From Silurus meridionalis (lineage: Eukaryota; Chordata; Actinopteri; Siluriformes; Siluridae): a stretch of DNA of 64,000 nt. The stretch's first letter is position 1. Each line of letters starts with the position of its first letter. This document shows, piece by piece, positions 1 to 10,643 of the stretch. The notes below the pieces were generated by a model, which was not told the DNA's origin, did no database searches, and was given only the letters and a program-made list of their open reading frames with translations. The stretch covers positions 252,501 to 316,500 of the forward strand of contig NC_060905.1 in the NCBI RefSeq assembly GCF_014805685.1, written 5' to 3'. Position numbers and translations under genes: made by a program.

Positions 1-210
1 TTATTACAACCTGTTGTTATTAACTACAGTCCAAATCCATCCTCAAAGCTCCTGTTCTTACTCTGGAATTTCATGGAACCACCCAAGGCATTGATGAAAA
101 ATGATGATGTGAGAGTGAGGAGACGACAGCATCCAAATATCCCAGTTCACCAAACACTCCATATCCATGATCCCTCCAGATCTGCTCCTTTACCTCACAA
201 ACACCTACCT
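1..210 (-). mobile_element. L2-type LINE 3' UTR fragment
   Basis: Reverse complement matches the L2 3' UTR around 13615-14100 (GTTTGGTGAACTGG, GGTGGTTCCATGAAATTCC). It may be the far part of the L2 copy seen at 4425-4802 and 7982-8838. Confidence 0.8.
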
Positions 211-1099
211 GAAAAGAAGGCGCACGGATGGAGGCGGTTGTCGGTGGCACCCCTCTGAGACAGAACGGCCCCCACACCCTTGTCCGAGGCATCAACCTCC
301 ACAACAAATTGCCGGCATGGATCAGGCAGGGTGAGAACAGGTGCAAACGTGAACCGGGTCTTGAGCTCCAGAAAGGCCTGTTCCGCCTCGGAATTCCAGG
401 TGAATGGCTGACAAGTAGAGGTGAGTCGGTGTAGTGTCGCCGCGATGGTGCTAAAACCGCGGATGAACTTGCGGTAAAAATTAGCAAAACCTAGGAACCT
501 TTGCAGTTGCTTGCGATTCTCCGGTTCGGGCCACTCCTCTACGGCGTGGATCCGGGCCGGATCCATCTGAACACTCCCCGCCGACAAGATGAAGCCCAGA
601 AAAGAAGTGCTGGACACATGGAATTCACATTTCTTGGCCTTCACGTACAACCGTCTCTGAAGTAGACGGGTGAGCACAGTGCGCACATGGCAGCGGTGTT
701 CCTCCAGGGAGCGGGAGTAGATCAGAATGTCGTCCAGGTAGACAAACACAAACTGATGAAGCATGTCCTGAAGAACGTCGTTGACCAGGGCCTGGAAAAC
801 AGCAGGGGCATTGGTGAGGCCAAACGGCATGACCAGGTACTCGTAATGGCCTACTGGGGTGTTAAAGGCCGTCTTCCATTTATCCCCCTCACAGATGCGA
901 ACCAGGTGGTAGGAGTTGCGAAGGTCAAGTTTGGTAAAGACGGTGGCTCCCTGGAGGAGCTCAAAAGCCGTGGACATCAAAGGCAAGGGGTACCGGTTCT
1001 TAACGGTGATGGAGTTAAGCCCTCGGTAGTCGATGCAGGGGCGGAGGCTCTTGTCCTTCTTTTTGTTTTTTGTTTTTTTTTTGTTTCCCCTTTTTGAAT
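195..1099 (-). mobile_element. Ty3/gypsy retrotransposon, reverse transcriptase part
   Basis: Minus-strand pol fragment. It shows [35 protein letters not shown], the catalytic [15 protein letters not shown] and RKFIRGFS, which are fingers, palm and connection of a Ty3/gypsy RT, and ends at the start of RNase H (CAFFS). At 1099 it is cut by an inserted L2 tail and resumes at 2163. At its other end it stops abruptly near 211 against L2 3' sequence. Integrase and the second LTR are absent. Confidence 0.93.
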
Positions 1100-1125
1100 C
1101 GGAGGAGACCGAAATCATACTGGTA

Positions 1126-1647
1126 CTGAGTGAACTTCTGTACCAGTATGATCCTCCACGCCTACTTAGATCAAAAGGTGCTGGCTATCTGTTGGTTCCT
1201 CAAATAATGAAGACTACAGCAGGGGGCAGATCTTTCTCTTATAAAGCCCCACAGTTATGGAACAGCCTTCCAATCAGTGTTCGGGACTCAGACACAGTCT
1301 CAGTGTTCAAGTCGAGGTTGAAAACGTATTTATTTAGTCAAGCCTTTTATCAGTAGATTTCTCTTAGGTAAAGGCACAGATCTGGAGGGAACATGGATAT
1401 AGAGTGTTTGGTGAACTGGTATATTTGTATGCTGTCGTCCCTCACATTCACACGCTCACTCAGGTTTGTTGACGGTGGTGTGGTGGGTCGTCTCTTATCC
1501 CAGAGATCCCTCATGTCTGTGTTACCTTCTGGTTCTCCCTTTAGTTATGCTGCCATAGCGAGTCTTGCCGGAGTCCAAACTGCACAGTGACATTAACTTT
1601 CGTACACCAATAGTTACACTTAATAATCCATATCCTTCTCTTCCGTC

Positions 1648-1693
<46 letters not shown>

Positions 1694-2160
1694 GGTCGAG
1701 TTAAACATGCTCCTGAGGCTCCAGTGACCAGTGTTCCTGCCCCTCTCCCCTCCTTGGATCTTCACACTTCTGTGCAGCTCGGGACGGTCTCTTAATTCCG
1801 GAGTAGAACGGGTGCTTTGAGGACGGATTGACTGTAGTTGGTGTCGGCGGTCTGCTGCACTGACTCGGGAGTGCAGTTTGCTTCTGATCATCATCACTGT
1901 ACCCCACAACATTGTATATCTGCTTCAAATGGACATTTGGTGCAACCCAGATGAGGATGGGTTCCTCTGAGTCTGGTTCCTCTCAAGGTTTCTTCCTTAT
2001 GCCATCTCGGGGAGTTTTTCCTTGCCACAGTTGCTCATCAGGGACAAACATACTTACAAAGAACATATTTATGTTTAATCACCACATTATCTGTGTAAAG
2101 CTGCTTTGAGACAATGTTCATTGTTAAAAGCGCTATACAAATAAAAATGAATTGAATTGA
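1126..2160 (+). mobile_element. L2-type LINE, 5'-truncated 3' end
   Basis: Collinear with 13370-14447: end of ORF2, 3' UTR with a (CT)n tract, GTAAAGCTGCTTTGAGACA and the tail of ATTGA repeats. Inserted into the gypsy pol, exactly splitting a codon run there. Confidence 0.9.
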
Positions 2161-2162
2161 AT

Positions 2163-3808
2163 TGAATTTTCCACAAAAAAGAAACCTGCCCCCGCCGGGG
2201 AGGAGAAAGGGCGGATGATCCCAGAAGCGAGGGACTCCCGGATGTAGTCCGCCATAGCTTCCCTTTCAGGACCAGTCAGGTGGTAGAGACGGCCCCGGGG
2301 GGGAGCCGTTCCCGGCAACAGGTCAATACCGCAATCATAAGGACGGTGGGGCGGTAAAGACAGGGCTCTAGCTTTACTGAAAACGACGCCCAAATCATGG
2401 TACTCCGCTGGGACAGAGCTGAGGTCGGAGGTGGATTCCCCACCAGAACGACTAGGAGTCTGGGGAATCGAGGAGAGGCAGCTGGCATGACACGAAATCC
2501 CCCACTCCAACACCCGGCCACTGGTCCAGTCCAGGCGAGGGTTGTGCCTCTGCAACCACGGGAACCCGAACATGGCCGGCGCTCGCGGTGATGGGATGAT
2601 GAGGAACGATAACCATTAGTAATGCTGTTCAGCGATGGAAACGAGGAGAGGCTTGGTGCGATGGGTGACCCGATGGAGAATATGACCATCAAAAGCGCGG
2701 ACCAGGAGCGGTACAGGAAGAGGTTTGGACTCGACGCCCAGTTGACGAGCGAGCTCTTCGTCCAATTCACGACTGCGGCCCTGGAAATTGACCCGAACCT
2801 TGAGCAACGGCCTAAAGGGGGCTGGGAGTCCTTGGCCAGGCGTTGGCCCCACGTTCAACGGCAGGCCCTCTCTATTGCTGGACAGCTGGCGGCCATGTGT
2901 CCCGCCTTGCCACAATACAAGCAGAGTCCCTGAGAGCGACGCCTCTCCTTTTCACTAGTGGAGAGGTGGTGGCGGCCAATCTCCATGGGTTGCGGAGGCA
3001 GACTAGACGAGGTACTGAAGTGAGATGGATCAGAGGGAGAGGCGGGCTGCCAGGTCCCACGGAACCCCCCGTCCAAGCGGAATTCCCTCATCTGTCGGTC
3101 GATTCGGGTGGCCAGGCTGATCAGGGAGTCCAGATCCTCTGGAAGATCCCTGGCCGCAAGCTCATTCTTGATCTCCGCATTGAGCCGCCTAAGAAAGACG
3201 TCGTAAAGCGCCGTGGCATCCCACTCACTCTCGGCCGCAGCGGTGCGGAAATCCGTGGCGTATTCCGCGACAGATCGTCCGTCTTGAATGGTCTGGAACA
3301 ACGACCGGGCAGCGTCCTGCCGGGGGTGGCTGAGTCGAAGATCTTGCGTAGCTCCTCAGAGAACGCACGATAGGAGGCACAGACCGAGGAATGGCGGTCT
3401 GTGCCTCCCACTCTGCCGTGGCCCATCGTTTGGCCTTACCCGAAAGCAGAGAGATTACATAGGCCACCTTGGTGAGTTTATCTGGAAAAGAAGAAGGCTG
3501 AAGCTGAAAGGTTATTTCGCAGCTCAACAAGAACGGACGGCACTCCCCTGGTTGTCCTGCGAAGCGCTCGGGAGTCGGCAGATGAACCCCACACCTAGGT
3601 GCTGTTGGCGGGACGGGCGCCGGGGCAGCTGACGCGCGGCATGAGCAGTGGTGTTCTCCGAAACAGACGCCTGGGCTACAGGGGCTGGGTTGCGCTGGAG
3701 AGCTAGTTCACGAATTGCACTTGCCAGTTCCTGTATCTGCTGGTGATGAGAGGTGGTGAGCTGCACCAAAGAGGAGAGCTGAGACTGCACATCGTCCGCT
3801 GGGTCCAT
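2163..3808 (-). mobile_element. Ty3/gypsy gag and protease part of the same element
   Basis: Continues the element at 195-1099. Gag starts at ATG 3808 (MDPADDVQSQ), passes frameshifts near 3525 and 3290, and ends in a CCHC zinc knuckle, CLYCGKAGHMAASC (about 2870-2910). A protease/linker stretch follows; the expected D-S/T-G active-site region is missing between FQGRS and LDEELARQLG, an internal deletion. [17 protein letters not shown] leads into the RT. The element is dead. Confidence 0.9.
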
Positions 3809-3825
3809 GTCTGGCCAGATTGTAC

Positions 3826-4424
3826 TGTCAGTGGTGCAAAAATAGGACCCAAATGCAGGACACAGCAATAAAGCTAAACAGAAGTCTTTAATGTGAAATA
3901 ATCCAGAAAGCACATAAAACAAAGTGTCCAAAAACTTACGGTTCTCAGGGTGAGATAATCACACAACAAAAAATACACACAAGAACACGTGTCCAAAAAC
4001 TTATGGTCCCCTGTGAAAAGTAATCCACAAAAAAGAAATCCACACAAAAGCAAGGTGTCCGAAAACTTATGGTCCCCTGTGTAAAGTAATCCACAATAAC
4101 CGAGCAAAAACGTACAGTCCTCCAGGGAAAATAGTCCACCGAGAAAACGCCCATAAACAGAGAGAGACAAACAAAGAAACAAAAAAACAAAAACAAAGAA
4201 GAAACAAAAACCGGAAGATCCGAAACTGAAAGCAAAATACGGGAAAAAACGAAACCGAGGGACAGGGAAGACTCAACGAAAAAAACCGGAAGACAACGAG
4301 ACAATCTGGCAGCATGAGAAAGCCGTGTCTATTTATGTGATGGCAAGATGGCGGCCTGGACGGTTGCGGGTTCGCGCTACCCCGGAAGTGGAAGCACCGG
4401 AAGTGCCCACGCTGCTGGCTGACA
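3826..4424 (-). mobile_element. LTR of the 5' gypsy element
   Basis: 599 bp with perfect 6-bp inverted ends, TGTCAG...CTGACA. It lies 17 bp upstream of the gag ATG, as a 5' LTR does. Inside (3930-4140) a roughly 75-bp motif with GTGTCCAAAAACTTATGG occurs about three times in diverged form. The outer end at 4424 abuts L2 sequence directly. The partner LTR is not in the window. Confidence 0.75.
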
Positions 4425-4802
4425 ACTACCTATTGATGGTGTGCATGTGAGTGCAGTGCTTTTATTTCCTGTTTATTTTGCTGCAGTACAGAATAAAAAT
4501 CTAGGATTCTGCTTGATATTTTCTATGAGGGAGGAGAAATATGCTGATCAGCAGCACTAAGAGATTTTCTAGAACTCAGGAGATTCTCCTTCCATGCTAT
4601 TTGAAATACTGTCAATTTAGTTTGACTCCATTTACGTTCTAATTTCTGAGTGGTCTGTTTTAAGGTGTGTGTATGATCATTATACCACTGTGATGATTTT
4701 TCTCTGATCATTTTGGTCTTAAGTGAAGCTCCATCATCTACAGTGTAATGGAACGTTGATTCTAGGTATTCAGTGGCCCAGTCAAGCTCTGTGGGGTCTC
4801 CT
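4425..4802 (-). mobile_element. L2-type LINE fragment (ORF2 linker)
   Basis: Reverse complement matches the full L2 copy at about 11531-11900, including IREKSSQWYNDHTHTLKQTT. Bounded on one side by the gypsy LTR end (4424) and on the other by a second gypsy LTR. Confidence 0.85.
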
Positions 4803-4990
4803 GTGCTTCCATGCTTTCATGCTACCTGTGTTTCCATGCTTTAATGCTCCTGGCTACGCTTCTAAGGAGCACTTAGTTAAGTGTAGCATTTTCTCCAGTC
4901 ACTTCTCAAGCTCTCATGTGTTTGTAATGTTTGGACAATGAAAAATGTTCTGTTTTACTCCTGGTTGCTGCTGCCTGGTCTATAGTTGAC
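4803..4990 (+). mobile_element. 5' LTR fragment of a second gypsy element
   Basis: Matches 7830-7981 (CTTCTAAGGA, CAGTCACTTCTCAAGCTC, TTTGTAATGTTTGGA) and precedes a plus-strand gag, so it is the truncated 5' LTR of a plus-strand Ty3/gypsy element. Confidence 0.7.
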
Positions 4991-5019
4991 AGAAGATCAG
5001 ACCTTAAAAAATCGACTTG

Positions 5020-5377
5020 ATGGATCCCCAACCAGCTTCAATCACGAATCCATTAGAGGTACTCATCGCCGCTCTCCGGGGCATTCGCACCGACTCCAGC
5101 TCACGCTAGCGCAGCTACACTGTTTGCCACCTAGAGCCCAATGGCACTTCCGGCTTCCTACTATGGCAAACTGGCAGAGTGCAGAGGCTTCCTGCAACAC
5201 GTCAACCTCTTTGTTAAGATGCAACCTGCCAGATTCCCCACAGAACGCTCCAAGGTCGCGTTCCTAATCTCGCTACTATCCAGGAAGGCTCTATCATGGG
5301 CCAGTGCGGTGTGGAACACTCTGGGAAGGCCCCAAACTGGATTGCAGACGTCTGGGGGCGCCAGAGTACCTTATGTG
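5020..5377 (+). mobile_element. Ty3/gypsy gag fragment (plus strand)
   Basis: Starts with MDPQPASITNP. A frame change near 5110-5140 separates it from a second piece with GKLAECRGFLQHVNLF, FPTERSKVAFLISLLSRKAL and WASAVWN, typical of sushi-like gypsy Gag. It stops at CCAGAGTACCTTATGTG (5361-5377), a 17-bp motif repeated at 7741-7757 on the far side of the inserted block. Confidence 0.85.
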
Positions 5378-5388
5378 ATACCTTACCT

Positions 5389-5852
5389 TATTCTCCTGGG
5401 GGGAGACCACATGCTGAGGACCATTCTAGGACTGGTATTCTCCTTCTTCTAAAGCCATGTCTTTGTTGATGTTGATATGTACTTCTCCCACCATGCTTCA
5501 CTGTCAGTAGGGTGTTCTTTGGATGATGTTCTGCATTGACTTTGCAGCAAACCTACTGTATCTTTAGCTTGCTTTAACAAGGTTGAAAGCACTGTACCAG
5601 GTAATACTTTCTCCAACTCACCCCTCGTATTCAAAAGCAGCCAATAGCACAACCCTCTGCTGCTCTGTGGCCCAAAGCTTAGCGGTAACCAGATGGAAGT
5701 CAGTGAAGACAACACACCTCTTCCCTAGCTGATATTCCCTGAATTTCTTGGTCATGGCCCACTTGAGCACTTCATGGAACTGTAATTTGACATATTGCAC
5801 TTAGGGGCCTAAGGCTGTGGCTAGCATAAGCTATAGGCCAGTGGTTCTTAAC
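5389..5852 (-). mobile_element. Ty3/gypsy RNase H fragment, copy A
   Basis: Minus strand: LKWAMTKKFREYQLGKRCVV, FTDF and AKLWATEQQRVVLLAAFEYE, a gypsy-type RNase H. It is degenerate and frame-shifted. Nearly identical sequence lies at 14743-15204. Confidence 0.8.
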
Positions 5853-6159
5853 TGTAAGAAAGATCCCTTGCCCTCTCTTCTGTGTCTCTTCTCTGCAAGG
5901 GCTTAGGAGTGCTCCGGAGCAATGAAAGAACAACCCACACGATTAAAATCAAGTCTGGTTTATTTAATGCATCTGCTCAAAGAACTGAGCTGAGGGGCAG
6001 GGTGTATGTACACATCAGTCCAAGCTATAGTGCGTAAGAAAGGTGGGGGAGGTCATTGCGACACAGACAGAGTTATTGTGTGTTGACAGAGATAGGGGTC
6101 AGCGCAGGCATCTACAGGAAACATATGTGCGTAAGAAAAGGGAACAGGATGTTCTTACA
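5853..6159 (-). mobile_element. LTR of a retrovirus-like element, copy A
   Basis: 307 bp with inverted ends TGTAAGAA...TTCTTACA and a minus-strand AATAAA about 90 bp before its end. It lies downstream of the integrase fragment in the minus orientation, so it is a 3' LTR. Confidence 0.75.
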
Positions 6160-6361
6160 GCTATCTTCTAACTGAACTATCGCCCTCGGTCTTCTATCCT
6201 CCTGTCACGTCACGCGATAGCACAAAATGTACAGGTCAGCAAAGACAGGAGCATCCTGTCCCCACGAAGGTCAAGATAGGAAGGTTCGCCAAGGCTACTA
6301 AATGTTCCTTTATCAGAATCAATTCCTACAGGGATGCCATACCTAGGAATTATCTCAGTAG

Positions 6362-7730
6362 TTAGATTCTGAACCACAACGCGTTTTCTTTGCTACAGGG
6401 GAAAGCCTCTACCCACCGTGAAAATTTATCCACCATTACCAAAAGATATCTGAAAGAGCCCCGTCTTGGCATGTGCGTTAAATCGATCTGCCATTCCTGA
6501 AAAGGTGTCTCAGGGACGGGAAGGTGTTGGTGTATGGCACCTGGTTTTGAGATGTTATTTTGTGCGCATGTTAAACACCTATTTAGAATGTTGTTCACGT
6601 CTGTGTACAGGTGGTCTATACAGAAATTCTCAGTTAAGTCATGTAACACACACCCCTCTTCGTCCGCAGTGAGTGGAACCATGAAACTCGCGGACGAGGA
6701 ATGGAGTACAGTGATGTGGGAGGCAAAGACGACCCTGTCCATCTAGAACGATTGTGGCTATGATGGAGGAGACGTCAGGGACAATCGGTGCGACTGGAAT
6801 AATCAGTTCGTTTATTTTTCGCAGATCTTGGGTGAATCTGCCCGAGCCATCTGGTTTTGGAACAGGATTAACAGGTGTGTTGTATGGGCTGACGCATGGG
6901 GTGACAACGCCCTGTTGCAAAAGATAATTCAAAATAGAGTCAATGCCAGTACTTTTTTCAGGTGATAAAGGATATGTGATAAAGGATAGGGGTGTGTTAT
7001 TACATTGTACTGTATATATACTGGTATTGTAGTATATGTATATTATTTTTAGATATTTGCATTTATTTTTATTTCTTTGTTATTATTATTATTATTATTA
7101 TTGTTATTATTATTTATTTTTATTTCTGTTTTTTATTTTTTTGTATATTCTTCTTTTTTATATATATTTGCATCTATTTTTATTTCTTTGTCTTGCTGCT
7201 GTAACATAGAAATTTCCCCACTGTGGGACGAATAAAGGTTTATCTTATCTTATCTTATCTTATCTTATCTTATCTCTTATATTGTTTAATAAACACACGC
7301 GTCAAATGTTTAACCTTGGCCTCGTATGGAGGACACGAAACAAGACCCACCTCATCCTTATAATCAGCCCACAGGGAGGACTCCACAGACAATAACATTG
7401 GAGGTAAGTCATTGGTGTTAGTAGCACATGAAACATTCACAGCCGTAATGTTATGAGGGAGGATAGCGTGAGAGAGCGCGTGAATGTCTGGTGAGGAATT
7501 ATCTGCGGTCTGAACAATCATGTGAGAACCACTGAAAACAATCGAGAGTCCCAAGAGACCCATCAAGTCACGGCCTAGTAGGTTAAAGGTGCAGTCAGGC
7601 ATGTAGACACACAACACTTATTTTTCTGTGGCTTGGGAATGGCCTTAAGGACCTTCCTTGGAGTGTAGATTTTCTTAGACTCGTCCCATACCTTTTTCAT
7701 CTCATACCACCGCCCATAACTTTCCCGTGT
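6362..7730 (-). mobile_element. Retrovirus-like pol remnant, copy A
   Basis: Minus strand. In coding order: a protease C-terminal part (NLLGRDLMGLLG, near 7550), the RT N-terminal part with the PVPKPDGSGRFTQDLRKIN motif, then directly an integrase part with LTCAQNNISKPG and DKFSRWVEAFPC. The RT catalytic core and RNase H are missing, and the junction is out of frame, so no polymerase can be made. The copy is further cut by a LINE tail at 6977-7283. This is an old, defective endogenous element. Confidence 0.82.
6977..7283 (+). mobile_element. LINE tail inserted in retroviral copy A
   Basis: Absent from copy B (14743-17005), where the flanks join directly. AT-rich with (ATT)n, then ACTGTGGGACGAATAAAGG and a (TTATC)n tail. 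A GTGATAAAGGATA-like duplication flanks its 5' side. The LINE family is not certain. Confidence 0.75.
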
Positions 7731-7740
7731 ATACATGGCA

Positions 7741-7981
7741 CCAGAGTACCTTATGTGCAGGCTATCTAGGGTTTCGCCAGGAGCCCGGCTTCCAGTTTGG
7801 CTGTCCCTGCAGCCTACCTAATCCCCAGTCTCCAAGCCCTACTTCCATGCTTCAATGCTCCCTGTGCTTCCATGTTTCTGGCTACACTTCTAAGGATACA
7901 CTTCTTTGCTCCAGTCACTTCTCAAGCTCGCCTATGTTTGTAATGTTTAGATAATAAAAGACGTTTGTTCTATCCGTGACA
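7741..7981 (+). mobile_element. 3' LTR of the second gypsy element
   Basis: Similar to 4803-4990 and ends in GTGACAG. Contains the polyadenylation-like AATAAA near 7952. It abuts L2 sequence at 7982. Confidence 0.65.
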
Positions 7982-8838
7982 GAAATAGTTTCAGACTGTG
8001 GAATTTTACAAATAACATTCTGATTAATTCTTCTGAATCTATAATGGACACAACTGCTGCTCTTAAGGAGTCCTCCTGATTATCAAAATCAAGTCACCAA
8101 CATTTAATGCTTTGTGTAACGAAGCAGCTACAGTTCAGATGAAATCTGCTAATTCTATGAGAAAATCAGAGTAGGGCCCCTGGGGGTCTATAAATATCTT
8201 CTTCTTCTTAATTTGACCCGCATATTTAATTTGGCTTATGTTTTTACGCTGGCTAACACAACCCTCCTCATTTATCCGGGCTTGGGATAAGAGTGCACTG
8301 GCTTGTGCCTCCCTAATGGCTGGGGTCTATAAATATAATTAATGGAATTGACTTACTGGACTTTTGGACATTTAATATTTTATGTTGGTGTAAAGAACTT
8401 TAAATGTTTGACATTTGTGTTTACTCTTTTGAGTGACGCTTAGCTTATTATTATAAATAGCTGCGACTCCGCCTCCTCTGCCATTTAGACGGGGTTGGTG
8501 TATGTAACTATACCCAGGAGAACTCGCTTCATTTAATGCTACATATTCATTTAGTTTAATCCACGTTTCTGTCAAACACATATTAAACTACTGGTCGAAA
8601 ATAAATGTGTTTATAGTCATCGCTTTAGATCAGAGGTGCTGCTGTGCATTCAGTCCTATTTAATTAAATGTTAATCAGGTTACTTTAACAGACTTTCTGA
8701 GAATTTCTACATTTTGGTTTCGCTCAGGGTACAGACACAGTCTCAATATGGTGGATTCTGAGTGACGACTGTGCAGCTATCAGTCAGTCAGTCAGTTTAG
8801 CCTGTCTGTCTGCTCCCTGGCCTTTGCTCTGGACAGTC
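7982..8838 (-). mobile_element. L2-type LINE fragment (ORF1-ORF2 junction and endonuclease)
   Basis: Reverse complement matches 10549-11390 of the full L2 copy, including CLTETWIKLNEYVALNEASS and a block around 8035-8095. An internal deletion lies near 8010-8020. It shares with the full copy the same frame-breaking GGGGCCC block after YRPPG. Confidence 0.88.
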
Positions 8839-9110
8839 ATTTACATTTACATTTGCAGCATTTATCAGACGCCCTTATCCAGAGTCACATACAAAAGTGC
8901 TTAAGATCTCTAGTAATGAATAAATCTACACTGGTACGCAAGATTGCAAACTCAATATAAATATAACTCAAATTCTACAAACTTGGAAAGTGCTAATTTA
9001 GTTGAATTTTGTTGCAGGTGTATATGATTAGCTCCTGTGTAAAAACTATTTTAGAGAACCTGTGCTTTCCTAAAAACCTAAGATGACCAGCTACTGTATG
9101 TCTGGTGCCC
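8839..9110 (-). mobile_element. LINE 3' tail (same family as 61441-62170)
   Basis: TTTACATTTACATTTGCAGC, CAGACGCCCTTATCCAGAG and TCTAGTAATGAATAAATC match 61441-61620, where they sit at the 3' end of a minus-strand LINE. This sequence type is widespread in teleosts. Confidence 0.7.
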
Positions 9111-9489
9111 TGGCTACCAGTATACACCTGACCTGTGCTGCTGGAGTTCCTAACTGTGATGGTCAGTGATGAGAGTGTGATGGTCAGTGATGTGATGTGA
9201 GTGGTAAAGTTAGAGAAGAGAGGAAAAAGATCAGTAAAGGAAGTGAGGGAAGTGTTTTCTCTCTATCAGCTCTCTATTATCTCTCCCTCTTTCTCATGGA
9301 GATTCTGCAGGTAGGATCCCTGAGCGTAAATGAGATAAACGACAGAAAAAAAGAGAAATAGTTCAGAAAGTAAAGGTTTAAAGAATCTGAGTATAATCTT
9401 CCTGCAGGAGACACATAGGACACAAACAGGACACACTTTATCTCCGGAGTATCAACACTGCTGGAGAACACAGCCTATTTAAACAACTC
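9111..9489. other. Interval upstream of the full L2 LINE
   Basis: No coding signal. It could include L2 5' UTR. GATGGTCAGTGATG is repeated near 9158-9190. Confidence 0.35.
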
Positions 9490-9640
9490 CTGAGAAGTGG
9501 AACACACAAGGTGTAGCTGTGCGTAAATCTGAAGCGCTTTTTTCCCTGTTTGAGGGTTTGAAAGCAGTGAGCGGAGGACATTTACCAGAACTACGAACAC
9601 ACACTACAGTAAACACATTAAGGTACATAATTTCTCTATT

Positions 9641-10549
9641 ATGGCGAACATCCAGTTCACTCAGTGTGTGAAGTGTGACATGTTTAGTCAGTCTTTCTCC
9701 GTCGTTAGTGATAATTTTATCTGTGAGAAGTGTAAGCTAGTTTGCTCTTTGACGGAGAAGATCTTAGCATTAGAGGAGCGCATCCAGAGTCTAGAGAGAA
9801 TTAGTGAGTGTGAGAGCAATCCAGGTTCTGCAGGGGAAAGTCTGGATGCCCTAGGTGAAGGTACTATTCCCCCGACTCCGGCATTAGAGCCCTCGCAGTG
9901 GGGCGACTGGGTGACGACAGCACGGCGGCATACTCGCAAAGCCAAAGCTAACGCTAAGGCTCGCCCATGGGAGCACCATTCCTCCCCGCTTCGCGTGTCC
10001 AACAGGTTTGCTCTCCTCAGTGAAGCACCCGCTGAGAAACCTGAAAGAGCTCTGGTTTTAGGAGACTCCATTCTGAGGCACGTGAAATTAGCTAGACCTT
10101 TAGGGGCACCAGCAGCACAGGTTATGTGTATACCGGGAGCCAGGGCGCCGGACATAGCAGGTCAGCTTAGATTCTTAGGAAAGCACAGGTTCTCTAAGAT
10201 AGTTTTTCACACAGGAGCTAATGATATACGCCTTCGACAGTCAGAGGTTACTAAGAGTAATGTTATAGAGGTGTGTAAATTAGCGAAGGCAATGTCCGAT
10301 GCTGTAGTATGCTCTGGCCCCATCCTAATGCGACGTGGCGATGTAGCCTACAGCAGGTTATGGTCGCTGAACTGCTGGATGTCCGAGTGGTGCTCCAAAA
10401 ACAATGTGGACTTCATTAATTATTGCAGCATTTTTGATGGCAAGGCTGGCCTGTTAGGGCGGGACCGTGTCCATCCCACTCGGGAAGGTGCTGCTCTCAT
10501 TTCTTGTAGTATAGGTCATAGTCTCAGAACAGCACTAGTTAACAAGTGA
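9641..10549 (+). CDS. LINE ORF1 with SGNH esterase domain
   Basis: 302 aa, open throughout. Two CxxC pairs (C9/C12 and C28/C31) suggest a small zinc-binding module, followed by a short coiled coil (about 38-56) and a basic linker (95-110). The C-terminal half is an SGNH hydrolase: GDS at 141-143 (nucleophile Ser), GAND at 192-195, and DRVH at 275-278 with the Asp/His pair. Known in CR1/L2 ORF1 proteins, where it probably helps RNP formation or membrane association. It is a transposon protein, not a host lipase. Confidence 0.88.
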   Translation: MANIQFTQCVKCDMFSQSFSVVSDNFICEKCKLVCSLTEKILALEERIQSLERISECESNPGSAGESLDALGEGTIPPTPALEPSQWGDWVTTARRHTRKAKANAKARPWEHHSSPLRVSNRFALLSEAPAEKPERALVLGDSILRHVKLARPLGAPAAQVMCIPGARAPDIAGQLRFLGKHRFSKIVFHTGANDIRLRQSEVTKSNVIEVCKLAKAMSDAVVCSGPILMRRGDVAYSRLWSLNCWMSEWCSKNNVDFINYCSIFDGKAGLLGRDRVHPTREGAALISCSIGHSLRTALVNK

Positions 10550-10643
10550 CTGTCTAGAGCCAAGGCCAGGAGCAGACAGACAGGCTAAACCGACCGTCTG
10601 CTAGCTGCACAGAGTCGCCACCAGGATCCACCATATTGAGACT

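Noticed and set aside
1033..1356. 107-codon frame crossing a gypsy-L2 junction
   Set aside because: Chance frame spanning an insertion boundary.
9641..10549. SGNH hydrolase as a host gene
   Set aside because: It is followed by LINE ORF2 and matches the known ORF1 architecture of CR1/L2 elements.
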